NCBI RefSeq assembly: GCF_003144195.1
Contig: NW_020290024.1
Coordinates: 1-64,000 of the forward strand
Origin: Ceraceosorus guamensis
Lineage: Eukaryota; Basidiomycota; Exobasidiomycetes; Ceraceosorales; Ceraceosoraceae
Direction of reading: 5' to 3'
Length of the DNA stretch: 64,000 nucleotides
Shown: piece by piece, positions 23,557-35,313 of the stretch
How positions within the stretch are numbered: position 1 is the first letter of the stretch
Layout of the letters: every line of letters starts with the position of its first letter
Program-made: the position numbers and the translations under genes
The notes under the pieces: model-generated
What the model was told of the DNA's origin: nothing
The model's input: the letters and a program-made list of their open reading frames with translations, nothing else
Databases searched by the model: none

Positions 23557-24055
23557 CGCGTACGCTTGTCGGATCAGCAATGCGACCCGTTACTGATGAG
23601 AAGCGGTGATGCTTGAGGGCGGTGAAGCCGCGCCGCTATCATCGGATGTGTGCTGCCTCGAGTACAAAGCTGAAATGAGCCGCGTGTCCGACCAGTCAAG
23701 AGGAGTAAACGTGGCTGCTACTAGCTGCTACTGCCTTCCGGTCCAGCTATATTTCGGAGGGGCTGACAGCCACGTCTAGCTTGCCTGGGGGAGTGAAAGT
23801 CGTAAGGCCGCGCCGCCGTTGCGTTGCACTACGATATGTTGCGGAAACGCTTCCGATCTCGAGGCGGAGGCCGTCTTTGTAAGAGCGTGGCGTTGTCGTA
23901 GCCCAGGGAAAGCACACCGGCGTTCAGCAAATGCGACTTCGAGCTTCAAAGGGACGTGCGGGAGGGCTGGTCAATGTACTGTACCTGAGGCACGCCGACC
24001 CATGCAGGAGGAGGAAGGGTTGGTCAAGCTCCGGCTGCTGTCTAGCCGAGGAGAG

Positions 24056-24088
24056 GATCGCGGATCTGATCAGCGATGCGACATGATC
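24056..24088. promoter_or_regulatory. Cluster of four GATC elements, candidate light-response element
   Basis: GATC occurs at 24056, 24063, 24068 and 24085, with another at 24140. Family knowledge: fungal White Collar complexes bind imperfect GATC repeats upstream of light-induced genes, including carotenoid genes. The position, about 0.5 kb upstream of the oxygenase start and between two retinal-pathway genes, suits this; binding is an inference. Confidence 0.3.
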
Positions 24089-25039
24089 CCTACAACGGGA
24101 AGGGGCAGCCGGTCGCGATGACAGTAGTAGGAGTGCTCTGATCGCATCACTGAGTGGTCAGAAGGTACTGTACCTACGATGAGAAGTGGAGGGGGCGGAG
24201 AGAAGCGCAGAGGCAGAGATCGAGTCCCGGGTCAGAAGAGGCTCAGAACACGCGCCGTGAATTTGCCGGCGCGCGTTTCTGACAGCTGAGCTGCATGCAT
24301 ATACAGTCGCACTCCTGCATGAGTACATGCGGTCAGGGTCACAATTAATCAAGAAAACCATCTTGAAATCAAGTCAAGAGTCACGAGTCAGCAGAGTAAC
24401 GAGTCACGTAAAAAAGTACCCGCATGTGCGGATGAGCGTGCGATACCGCAGCAATGACATCATCTGCCCACGCACCTCGACCCTCGCGCGTCGGTGGATT
24501 CTTGATATTTTTGATAGCGCCGCTTAGCGCCTCCACCTTGCACAGCTGCAGCTGCAGCAGCTGCAGCAGTCACAGTCACGACTCACGAGTGTCCGGATCG
24601 GCCCAGTGCATCAACATGCATCTCTGTGCGTGCTTAGCAAAGACCCTGCATCACCAGGTGGGCTCTTCGCGCTATCATTCTCTCATCGTCCGATCGGGAG
24701 CCCATCCGGATCGTGAAGAGCACCCGCTCCAAGGGCCATGCAGTCAGACTCACGACTGACGTTGTGGGTCTGCCCCTTCACCGCGGTCCGCGGTCGCAAG
24801 CTTGTCCTCGTATGTTCTGTCGCGGTAGAGCCAGCAGCACACAGCCGGTCAGGGCCAGGTGACGCATACTTCTTCAGAGTCTAGATCTTGTAGAACACGC
24901 ACGATCTCGAGGGCTTAATCGGTGTAGTACACCAGTCAAAAGTCTTTTGCGCTCAGAAGAGAGCATCGAAACCCACACTCATGACTTTCCACCGCCGATC
25001 CTTGGATATGTTGTGCGACTTGGCACGCAAGTGGAAGTC

Positions 25040-25071
25040 GAGTCACGAGTGCAGCATCACACTCGTGACTC
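25040..25071. repeat. Perfect 12-bp inverted repeat built from the TCACGAGT word
   Basis: Arms GAGTCACGAGTG (25040-25051) and CACTCGTGACTC (25060-25071) are exact reverse complements separated by eight bases. It could form a hairpin or a paired protein-binding site. Confidence 0.9.
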
Positions 25072-26312
25072 TTCACTAGACTACTGCTGACGGATTTTGT
25101 ATGGCCACCGACGCTACCTCGCATACATCCGCTTTACCAAAGCGCTTGCCGTTGGTCCGCCTGACGATCGCAAGTGGAGGCAGGCAGGCTTTCGGTCCAA
25201 GCGTTGCAGACTTGCCTTTGCCTCTGCTGCCTACTGGCCGCGGCTTGACGCATTTGTGAGTTTGAGTGAGATTCACATTCCAGGAGGCTGGTGCAGCTGA
25301 GTCACGCTCTGACTAGAAGAGAGTCGTGAGTGTTGTGAGTGCGAGTAATACCGGCGGGTCCGACTGCATACAGCCAGCCGTCATGCCGAAGGTTCTCGCT
25401 TCTCCATCCAGCCACTTCTTGATGGCTGTCGTTGCATTGCTAAGGAATCAAATTTTTGAAGTAAGGCAGGGTCGGGGTCTACTCCCCAAGCTCTCCCGGA
25501 ATGATTTGCCCTGATCCTGCCGAAATCTTTGAGGCTTATTCTGCTTTTGGCCCTACGTCATCAGCGTGGGTCTAACCATCGCCAAGTACTCAAAAGTGCA
25601 TTCATCTTTGACCCCACAGCACTCTGACTGACGGGCCGCCGGATCGGAGTCGAGAATCAAGCTCGTCAGACCCAGCGAGCACAACAGTCACAAGTACGAA
25701 GCTGAATTTCTTAATCAGCATGCAGCCATCGAGGCCGCTCACGACCGCTTCGTCGGAGTTGTCGTCGACGAATCTGCGGGTGCGGGCGCGTGTGCAACGA
25801 ATGCCTGGTCGTTGGCTGCTGGGCATAAGGTTGAGACTCGAGCCGGTTTGTCATGGTGCTTTTGGCGACAGCGTCCAGGGCACCTTCAGTCCGCCTATGA
25901 ACTCCGAGACGTGAGAGAGCCCGGCAGCGCTCCAACGTAGAGGGTTAGCGCCGATGCCGGATCTCTTCGGCTGGCTAGCGGGGACTGTGAAGACGACTCG
26001 TGGCTTTAGCCCTTGGAGCCCTGAGCAATTCAGATTGCAACTTTGGCAATGGACCCTGCCGGTCTGCTGTCGAAGTGGCAGGCGGGACATGCCGAGGTAC
26101 AGCCCTGAAGACGAGGCAACTCTCGTTTAGCCGCGGTGATTTGAAATCCCCCCGCCTCCGTGTAGATGATGCAACAGGCGATCGTCAGCGCAAGTCTTTG
26201 TCCGGATCGTAACCTTGCGCTGGTAGCAGACGCTTCATCGGGCTTGTATCGGAGGCGACCGAGATGCAGGCGCCCAGCTCACAAAGCTCAAGTACAAAAT
26301 CGTCTTGCAACC

Positions 26313-26350
26313 ATTGGCCCCCATTTTTTTCCTCCCACTATCATCCCCCT
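26313..26350 (+). promoter_or_regulatory. Opsin core promoter: inverted CCAAT box and pyrimidine tract
   Basis: ATTGG (reverse of CCAAT) at 26313-26317, about 105 nt before the start codon, followed by a C/T-rich run from about 26318 to 26356. Such tracts are common just upstream of strongly expressed fungal genes. No TATA box is clear. Confidence 0.4.
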
Positions 26351-26420
26351 CACCGCCCTTGCGTGACCTTTGAACCGCAAATCCTTTCACCTTGCAGCAC
26401 CACAACTCCTGTTGCCGAAC

Positions 26421-27567
26421 ATGGAGCACTTCAACAATCTCGTCTCGCGCAACGATGTGCTCTCCATCAACCCCACTGTGGCCGACATCGACATTACCAC
26501 TGGAGCATCCAGTTGGTTGTGGGCAGTGTTTGCCATCATGGTCTTTACCATGCTCATCACCATGGGATGGGCCTTCACGATTCCTCCGGGTCAAAGAACT
26601 TTCCACTACCTCACCATCGCTATTCTGGGAACCGCGTCTGTAGCTTACTTTTCCTTGGCCGCTGACCTCGGTGCTACCGCCATCCCCGTCGAGTACCTTC
26701 ACGGAGATACCAATCCCCGGGCTACTCGCTCAATCTGGTATGGTGAGTGGCGCCAACTGACCGCGGAACTCTCCCGGGCCAAGCATGCACCCAATGTACG
26801 CTAAATGAGACTGACAATCGCTGCTGTTCGAACCACCTTCAGTTCGCTACATCGATTGGGTCATCACCACTCCTCTCTTGCTCCTCGAGCTTCTCCTCGT
26901 CTCCGGTCTTCCCCTCTCTGCAATTTTCGGCACCGTTTTTGCGGACGAAGTGATGATCATCACGGGTCTAGTCGGAGCCCTGGTTCCATCCACCTACAAG
27001 TGGGGATACTTTACCTTTGGCAACGTTGCCATGTTTGGCGTCTTTTACGTCCTCTACGGTCCCGGTCTCGCTTCTGCTCGTAGACACGGTGGCGAAATCA
27101 AAAAGACTTACGTGACTGGTGCGGCCATCTTGTCCTTCTTGTGGTTCTGCTACCCCATCGCTTGGGGTCTCTGCGATGGATCCAACACCATCTCGCCAGC
27201 CGGCGAGATGGTCTTCTACGGCGTCTGTGAGTAATTTCTGAGCAATCTTTCCAATCACAAATGCGCCTCATCACCTCTCCGCACCTCTAACGCTCCACAT
27301 CACTCTCAATTTTTCCGCGCCCTTCAACAACCTCCCCCTTTCCTCGCAGTGGACATCCTCGCCAAGCCCGTCTTTGCAATGATCCACCTCTTCTCCATGA
27401 GAAAGGTCGACTATGCAGCTCTGGGTCTGCAGAGCGGAAAAGCTACCGACTTTCCAGACACCGAAAAGGCCGGTGCGCACAGCTCCGGTGTCGGCGCTGG
27501 CACACTCAAGACCGCCGAGGCCAACGGTAATCACAGCCCAGAGGCTACCGTCGCTGGTCACCAGTAG
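26421..27567 (+). CDS. Microbial (type I) rhodopsin, CarO/NOP-1-like
   Basis: Exons 26421-26742, 26843-27226 and 27350-27567 give 307 residues with seven hydrophobic helices. Retinal binds through Lys242 in LDILAKPVFA (helix G), itself completed by splicing; Asp238 matches the bacteriorhodopsin counterion Asp212. Helix C reads RYIDWVITTPLLLLE: Asp113 matches the proton acceptor Asp85 and Glu124 replaces the proton donor Asp96. With both carboxylates present, light-driven proton pumping is plausible, though fungal NOP-1 has the same Asp/Glu pair and cycles slowly. The C-terminal 50 residues are polar. Neighbours supply its chromophore: an oxygenase upstream and a carotene desaturase converging from downstream. 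The ATG follows a CT-rich leader; the preceding in-frame codons contain no ATG. Confidence 0.95.
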
Positions 27568-27964
27568 ACGCCTTACAGTGTACACGGTATTCAAGAATTT
27601 TTCGTTTCTTCTTCCGTCTTTCAAGACGAGCCTCTCTCGGGCCCCTTGCCACCTTTTTGCAAATACCTTCCCCCCCGCCCCCTCTTAGTGTATCTAGCTT
27701 CCTTTTTTTTTTTGCAAAGGATCACTCTCGCATCGTCTTTCTTGATGAACTACTCGTGTTGCAATGTTGACGCCCTTGCTCAGCCTTCCGACATCATCAC
27801 GATTGCATAATTTCAAAAAAGTTGACATTTGGAATCGCGATGAATGCTGCGTCGGGTCATATGCGACAACGATTCAGCAGCAAAAGTGAGGGCAAAGCAT
27901 CATGCAAAAGGTCTTGGGAAAAGTACGAACGATTGTCTCTGCGTTGGATTTCCGGCAATCAAGT
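27568..27964. other. Convergent 3' spacer between opsin and desaturase genes
   Basis: 397 nt. An 11-nt T run lies near 27703-27713 after C-rich sequence, compatible with the opsin 3' end. No gene. Confidence 0.5.
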
Positions 27965-30142
27965 TCATCGCAAAGCAGCGACAAGGAGCGCAATGAGAGT
28001 AGCAATCATAGCGCAGATATTCGCGAGCGAGCGGGGCAAGAAGGAAGCACTGCTGCTCTTCTTGCTCAAAAAGTCGTCTATCCTCTTTGCCACGACGGCA
28101 GACCCTGCCACGACCACGGGCACCCCCGTTCCTGGCTGAGTCGACGCGCCGCAAAAAAACAGGTTGCGGTATGTGGCATGCTGCACGCTCGGTCTGAACC
28201 ATAGCACCTGCGGGTGATGGGTCAGGGATGGACGTGACATTCGTTTCGAGTCGATCAGGTCGCGCAAGCAAGTGTGTCCGTGCGCACAAAAGAGACGAGA
28301 CGAAGCTCACCTGCGGAATGGTATGGCTCAAACCCAAAATTGAACCCCTGAATAGATCGAATCTTTCCTGCCAATCAAACGGATCCATGACCTGTTCCAC
28401 AGCTATGAGCGACTCGATGTCGAAAGCGTCCGCCGTCTTCTCGTCGAAAGCTTTCAACACGCCTCCATCTGCTTCCGCTCGCCTCTCAGCGCGTCGATCT
28501 CCTAGTCGAGCATTCAAAGTAGCTATCACTTGTCTCCGCGCTCTGGCTCGAGTGACTTCGAATTCTGCACGAGAAGTCGATGCATCGAGGGGAAGGGGAC
28601 CGCATGGAACCAGGACGACGAGCGTGTCTCTACCCAACGGCGCAGCCGTCGGGTCCAAGCGCGAGGGCACATTGACGTAGAAGGAAGGCTCAGAGGGCAG
28701 CTTGCCCTCTCTAAAGATCTCGTCGAAGGATTCCTTGTAAGCTTCTGCCAGGAAGATGTTGTGGCCACCCAGTTCGGGGACGATTTCCTTCAGGCCCCAA
28801 TAGAAGGAGATGCTGCTGCAGGTCTGATCCTTGCGCGTCAAACGGTCGGCGTACGGAGATGGTGGTAGTAGCTTGTTGTACGTCGAGACCAGGTCCGCAT
28901 TGCTCACCACCACATCCGCTTCGATCTTGCGACCGTCCGATAGCTCCACACCGCTTGCTGCGCCCCTTACAGCATCGAGTTTGATTTGCTTCACGTTCGT
29001 GTTGAAGAGGAAGGAAGCGCCCTCCTCCTTGGCGATCTGCTCAAAGGCAGCCACGACGCGCTGGAAGCCTCCTATAGGGTACCAAACCCCTGAGAGCGAC
29101 AAGTGCGAAGGACGCGCCCTCAGCGCGAGGACGGGTCTGGAGTGATAGCGCAGCCAGAGCCCTGGAGGACCTCGCTGTCACTCACCCTTTGCGTATTCTG
29201 CGTATTGAAGAAGCGAATATGTGGCTGGCGCGTCAAAGGGCGACATTCTGGTGGCCGAGATGTGCAGGGTAAGAAAGGGGCATACCACACTGCTGGCTTG
29301 TGCTCCACTGATAGCTCACCCCATGTACATTGAGCTGAAAGTCATGGCGCGGCGAATGTGATCGCTGTAGAAGAATGAGCTGCGAATCCAAGCAAAAGCA
29401 GGAGTTTGGTTAGCGAGAGAATAGTAGGCGTTGCCCAATCACAGCGTGCTCGTAATCACCTGGCTCTGGAGTACAAGGTGGTCCAAATGTGCAGGATGCG
29501 GGTCTTGAAGAGCATCGGATACATCTCCCACCGAGTGAGCGCTTCGAGCAGATGAGTCCAATCAGCACCCAATACCCATCGAATGGATTCCTCGTAGTGT
29601 TGTCCAGCCTCGTTGAGGAATTCCAAAAAGTTGCCAAGCGGATCAGGATTGCCGCACGGTCTTTCGAACTTCTCCAGCACGGCTCCCATGGCTGTGAGAT
29701 CGGAGGAAAGCTGCAGGGAGCGACCGTCGTGGTAGTGGATTGTGTACGCTGGGGAAGCTAAGGTCAGGGGCACCAGCTTCTCCCTCGAGCGACCCATCGA
29801 GGCGAAGGCCCGGTCAAAGATCTGTGCAAGTAATGCGGGAGCGTTAGAGGAGCGGTGTTCTCAATGCTAGACTATCGAGCGGCTCGATTGTATGCTCACC
29901 TCTGGCATAAGGTACAAGCTCGGACCGACATCCCATCGATGACCTTCGGGATGAAAGTCGAGCGAGCATCTTCCACCTACACCGGCGTGCCTTTCTACCA
30001 CTGTGACTCTATAGCCCTTGTGAGCCAGTCTAGCAGCCAGGCAAGTGCCACCGGCTCCTGCACCGATAATGACAACATGCTTGGCATTCTTGCTGCATGT
30101 CCTCCCACTGGCCACCTGGCCCCTCGCCGGAGCTCCTGGCAT
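27965..30142 (-). CDS. carB: Phytoene desaturase (CarB/AL-1 type)
   Basis: Six exons: 30142-29900, 29821-29460, 29379-29320, 29247-29186, 29089-28311 and 28207-27965, giving 582 residues, the usual length of fungal enzymes. The product introduces double bases of desaturation into phytoene on the route to lycopene or 3,4-didehydrolycopene, using FAD at the membrane. The FAD-binding motif is at residues 23-60 (VVIIGAGAGG then VVERHAGVGGRC), followed by WDVGPSLYLMPE. The spliced centre reads FSSMYMGMSPFDAPATYS, then GVWYPIGGFQRVV; the closing substrate/FAD motif is FFCGASTQPGTGVPVV. A C-terminal hydrophobic helix (CAMIATLIALLVAAL) probably anchors it. The gene converges with the opsin gene, 397 nt apart. 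ATG 30142 is the first true ATG in frame. Confidence 0.95.
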
Positions 30143-31232
30143 TTTTGAGGTGTGAGTGCGTAGGCTATGTGCGGTGATGGAGCGGAATGTGGATAACCAC
30201 TTGCACACGATGCAGTCCGGATCTCGAAATCACGTCCCCTCTTAGCCTTGCAAAGATTGAGCGATTATATGCTACGTCGAATGGCTGGTCGACGATGTAG
30301 TCCATGTATAGAAAGCTGGGAAAGCAGCAGGAGCGAACGACCTTGTACGCTTACGCGATAAACATACGTCTGAGCTAGAACTTTAGGGGTGAGGATCCCA
30401 GCACAAGCGCGCAACTAGATGAGGTGATCCTTATATGGCAAAGTGAGACACGATCTATGGTGCTTCTGACGCTGGCGCCGCAGCTTCTTCGATCGATTTG
30501 ACAAAGCTGAGACTGATGAAGGGCGTCTGAACGCGCGCCATTTATGGATGCGCCTTTCTGATTGCTCAGTCCGATCGAGCCGATGTGCAGCTATAGTCTA
30601 TAGGGAGTAGAGATCTCTTACCACAGGCTGCACAGCAAGCGCAGCTCACGACCCACAATCGTCGCTTTCGGACAGAGACAAGTGACAGTCGCAGGTGAGT
30701 GTGAGCGCTTCAGTGAAAACAGGTGCTTCTCTACGGTTTTCTGCAGCTTATTTGGTATCCGTGTCCGAAGATGATCAAGTGATCCCTCCGCGGCCTGCTA
30801 GTTCAGGGTCCTGTTCGTGTGCGTCAGCGTCAGCTACTCATCAAAGCATCAGCTAGGCCTCCAACTCCCGCGGATCTCCGTCAAATCACCGTTCACCTCT
30901 CTCTCTCTCGTGCGAGATCCGGAGCCAAGCGCGCCAAGAGGTCGCGGGATTTTATGCATATAGTCGTGAGTGCTTGCTCGTCGATGAGGATCAAGCGTTA
31001 CGAGTCGAATGGTCGGCCAAGACGTCCACTCGATTCGCACGATCCGTCGGACCCTCGCCCACTCTTGCCACCTACGTCGGCCCACGCTTGCCGGATCCAT
31101 CATTTCGCCCTGACTTCATCACCGCTCAAGAGGGCCCTACATCGTCTTAATCCCCCGTGCGTTTCATTCGACGCCTGCAGCCCCTGGCGTACTTTACCAT
31201 CCATCAAAGCTCCGAGCTTGCAATAGTGGGGC
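30143..31232. other. Divergent promoter region between desaturase and PDI-like genes
   Basis: 1.1 kb with no supported gene. A tract of about 20 nt, CTCTCTCTCTCG-like, lies near 30897-30911. No TCACGAGT word is seen. Confidence 0.5.
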
Positions 31233-34200
31233 ATGTTGTTGCGGTCGATGTTCTCAAGCTGGCTGCTCGCTGCCGTGCTTCCAGCGGCTAGCTTCAGCTC
31301 CCCAGTCGGCACCACCACCAGCCTCTCGGGAGCGACTCATGCCGGGCTGCTGCAGCTGACAGCGTCCAATTGGACCGAGTCCATCAAAGAAGGGGCTTGG
31401 TTGATCGAATTTTACAGTCCTTATTGCAGCTACTGCAAGACTTTCTTGCCTACTTGGGATCAGCTCGTCAGCACAAAGGATCATTTGAGGACGGACTACC
31501 CGGATGCGCCTTTCACGCTCGCACAGGTGGACTGCAATGCTCAGAGGGACATCTGCGCAGAGCAGAACGTGCCGCACTTGCCTCGGCTGACAGTGTGAGT
31601 GGGCAATTCAGCCCGCGACCGCGGCCTCACATTGTGAGTCGCATTGCCCTTTCCGACGCTGACGCTGATGTAGACATGTACCACTTGACGCTTCGCAGGT
31701 ACCGGTCTGGAGTGCAGCAGGCAGGCGAATATCAAGGAGATAGGGACTACACGGACTTGTCGGTATTCATAGATAAGCAAGCTTCCATCTTCAGAGCTCT
31801 CAAAGGCGTCTCAGATACGCCGCATCCTCACGGCAAGCTAGCAAATCCAGCTCCCATCTATGTGCCTCCTCATCCGGATAGACCTCGACCTCCAGGCATC
31901 CCTCAGGATCAAGCTGCGCCGGCGGCAGATCCTCAAAAGGAAGCTGCTCCTGCCTCACCTCCGAAAGAGGGCGCACTTGATGCACAGCCGGTACCTGCAC
32001 CTGCACCTGCACCTGCACCAGCACCAGCTCAGCCTGCCCAAGCTCCCCCGCCCCCGCCGCCTGCGCCTCCCGCACCTCCAAAAGAGGCGGCCTCTGCTCC
32101 ATCAGGTCCCAACCCTGAAGGTGTGCTACTCAGTTTTGGAAAGGCTCCCCTAGCCACACCGAAAGACTTGGACGAGTGGCTGAGCAAAGAGGGCGGAAGG
32201 GGTAGCAGCTTTGTAAAGTGTGAGTGTCCGTGGCACGCAGGAAGGATTGGACACGACGACTGGCTGGGGTCGTCTACGCTGCGGCGAATGCGCTACCTCA
32301 CGTGGTCAGATGAAGCTAGTAACCGGCTGAAATTTGACATCCCATTGCCCAACCTTTTCTCAGTTTTCGCACCCTGGTGTCCTCACTGCAAAGCTATGAA
32401 GCCGGCGTTCATCAAGCTCGCAGAGTCACTCAAAGGCCGCGTAAATGCTGTTGAAGTGGACTGCGAGGCTTTCCCACTCGTCTGCCGGACATATCGAGTT
32501 GGTGGATTCCCAACGCTGCGCATGTGAGTATGGAAAGCTGCATGATGTGGGAAAGAAGGCAAAAGCGCGGCTGACATCCGTGACACATATTGTCGAGTCT
32601 TCAGGTACAACGAAGGAACGCCGACGGAGTATTCGGGCGGAAGATCTCATGATGCGATGCTGCAATGGGCGCTCAAAGCAGGATCCACCTCGGGCGTCCG
32701 CTCGATCGAAGGCAGAGAGCTAGGAGAGCTGGGCCGAAGGGATGAAGTGCTGTTCTTGTACTTGCACTCGCCAGCCACGCCGGAACGAGAGATCGATGCG
32801 GTGGTGAGGGCTTCGAGGGTACTCTTGACCACGCCGGTCCACGTCTACAAGTCTAGCGATCCGCAGCTTTTGGAGCGATACAAGGCGCGCTTGACAAGGG
32901 GCAGCACCAGCGCGGCTAGCTCTCAAGCGGCGAAAGATGCTGTGAGCGGACTGCTCGTCTTCAAGGATCACAGCACGGATCGACCAGTGGACGCATTCTA
33001 CCCTAGCCAAATACCGATCGAACTGGATCCGGCTCAAGCTGCTAAGAAGGTGGCGGAGTGGCTAGACAGTAAGCGCTTTGCTACTGTCACGGAGATCACT
33101 GGTGCCACCTTTTCGGATGTGATCCATAGTGAGCGATCGGCGACCTCTTGCAGCGGCTATACGTCAACGTGCATTTGGGTGCTTTCTCTTTGACCATGTT
33201 CGTGATCTTTACTGACCTATTCATCCTCTACGTTCCCTCAGACAAAGCGGCCAAGCGAGTGGTGTTGGCCGCACTCTCGGATCTGCATCACGATGGAACC
33301 ACACTTGGTACAGGCAGCGGCTCTGCTGTCAGGGATGGCGAGCTACTGGCGCTCAAGCAACTTGCCCTGGCAGCTCGCACAGCGCCTAGTGGCACAGACC
33401 GAGGCGGTAATCCAGGCGTGCCAGAGGTACTGTTTGCATGGATCGACGCGGATCGTTGGGCGAGCGCAATTGGCAAGTGTGAGTGGAGGCGCAAGTCGCG
33501 TTCGCACCGGCGACTTTAAGCCTACATTCAGCGCGAACGCTGAGCTTCGCCGCGACCAAATCCTGTGAACAATGTGCCAGATTACAACGTCAAGGAGACG
33601 GACCTGCCAGCATTGATACTGGCCGATGGGCGTTCATTGCAGTACTGGAATCTGCCTCATCGTCCCATCGTCACGCGCAACGTGCCTCTGCAAGCTCAGC
33701 TCGATGCAGAGCAGCCAACGTACGTTCCCGGCGCCAAGCTGGGCGGGTCGAGACCAGACACGGGCAGCTTGGCATCTGCGGGCGTATTGGTCAGGAATGC
33801 CAGGAATTGGATAGATCACGAGGCCGTGCTGGGTACCTTGGCGTTGATAAGCGTCGGAAAGGGACCCAAAGCTAGGAGCTCTCGCGGATTTGTGGATAGG
33901 GGCGTCAGGCAAGCGGGAGGAGCGGTAGAAGCTCTGATCGTGAGTTGCGATGTCTTGTTCTGCTCAGTTCGAAGTGAGGATCGGAGCATTCTGACCCTTT
34001 GCGTTCTCTTTTGCCCTCCTCCTCCTTTTTGCCCATGCGTCGCTCTCATCCTCCGTCTTGACTCGACTGCCAATTTTCTTTGTCCATCTGAATGGGAGCT
34101 GCGCAGGAGGCGACCGCTGCGCACCCGCTCTTGTCATTTGCCTTCTTGGCAGCTCTGTGCGCCTCTTTGGCATTGTGGCTCAAAAGGACAGCGCGCGCGT

Positions 34201-34235
34201 CGAGCGCTAACCGACTGGGAGGCAAATTCGACTGA
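31233..34235 (+). CDS. Membrane-anchored protein disulfide isomerase-like protein (TMX3/Eps1-like)
   Basis: Seven exons: 31233-31594, 31699-32219, 32364-32523, 32605-33128, 33242-33478, 33581-33939 and 34107-34235, giving 763 residues. The first 25 residues form a signal peptide. Two thioredoxin folds follow: FYSPYCSYCKTFLPTWDQL (active site CSYC, unusual) and, completed by splicing, FFAPWCPHCKAMKPAF (CPHC, typical). Each is followed by a cis-Pro region (NVPHLPRLTV; VGGFPTLRMY). A Pro/Ala linker with a PAPAPAPA run separates them. A later region carries thioredoxin-like folds without active cysteines. Near the C-terminus is a transmembrane helix (LLSFAFLAALCASLALWL) with a short basic tail. 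It should act on disulfides of secretory proteins in the ER; there is no HDEL, so retention would depend on the membrane anchor. Confidence 0.9.
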
Positions 34236-34890
34236 TGTTGCCTGCCCATCAAGGACCTTCATATCGGCTCATGCAAAGCGAACAAGTTGGTACATATCCT
34301 CCTCTGTTTCGGTGCAGCATCTGAAACTCCAGGAATTACATCGATTCTGGACCAGCAATGTGTGATGGCATCAGGTCCGAACAGACCTTGCGCATGTATG
34401 CACAATGATCGCCTTTCTCCATAGACTTCGGTCGGCCGAACGTGACGCGTCAGGATCGCAGCTATGAGAGAATCGTCGATGGGCATGTGAAGGAGGCTTC
34501 TGGATGCAGTTTGATTGGTGATAAGCGGACCCGGTAGGAGCTCGCGAAGCTGCATGTACGCTCACTTGACCATTCAAAATTATCCACCATCATTCACGAT
34601 TCAGTGCAGTGGTTAATTGATCCGCAACCCACGCTTGCGGTTTTACATGCACTCAACAGCCTTGCATCGTTGCTGCAGATCTCTGCATCGCCGGAACGTA
34701 TCCCCGTATAACCGCGGCTGTCCGCGCGGCGCGCGGCTCGTTCGGGTGCCATGATGCACCAGCATCACTCTCGCTCATTGATTCGAATTGGCCCGTACAG
34801 TCAGGCCCACCAGTATATAGGCGCGATGGCACTCGATCGGCAAGCTCCTTCGTCGCGACGCGCGTCGTGTCAAGGAGAGAAGAAAGGCCC

Positions 34891-34914
34891 TGAGCTGAGC
34901 TGAGCTGAGCTGAG
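34891..34914. repeat. Tandem TGAGC pentamer
   Basis: Four full copies of TGAGC plus TGAG in direct succession. Confidence 0.9.
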
Positions 34915-35297
34915 TAGCACGGAGAGAAAGTAGCGGTTTGGGAGTGGCACTGTAGCGCTGTACGGATGGAGGGATGGATGAGTGCGTGGGGCTCATCTTG
35001 ACGCTCTGCCGTCACGTGTTGCCCCTGCGCAATCGCTGATTCATTCACGCACCCAAACAACGCAATGATTCAATTGACTGACTGCTGCTAGAGCAACGAT
35101 CACACACATGCACACACGCGCCCGTGAGCGCTGCGCAAGCCCGCGGAAATGGTCGAGTGGACCGTCGGTGAGCCGTGCGCTTGAAAGAGCCGGCAATTCA
35201 GAACTCATTTGATCGAGTAGTGCAGTCAAGAGTATCGTGAATGCCCCTGTCTGCATGGTGCCAAAGCACAACGAAAAATTTCCGCTTCCGCGATTCG

Positions 35298-35313
35298 CCC
35301 CCCCCCCCCCCCC
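35298..35313. repeat. Poly-C tract
   Basis: Sixteen consecutive C residues; length may vary through replication slippage or sequencing error. Confidence 0.85.

Larger units (their letters stand above)
23557..26420. other. 2.9-kb spacer between divergent oxygenase and opsin genes
   Basis: No gene supported. It must contain both promoters. It holds a GATC cluster (24056-24088), a CAG/CTG-rich tract near 24545-24570, four exact TCACGAGT words (24381, 24583, 25043, 25061), related variants near 24750 and 25321, and a perfect inverted repeat at 25040-25071. Confidence 0.6.

Noticed and set aside
24381-25068. CRISPR-like array from repeated TCACGAGT words
   Set aside because: Words are short, irregularly spaced, in both orientations, and this is a eukaryotic nuclear region.
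35136-35146. CCCGCGGA as a pleiotropic drug response element for the ABC gene
   Set aside because: Only resembles TCCGYGGA, lies 1.3 kb upstream, and the yeast regulators are not known in this lineage.
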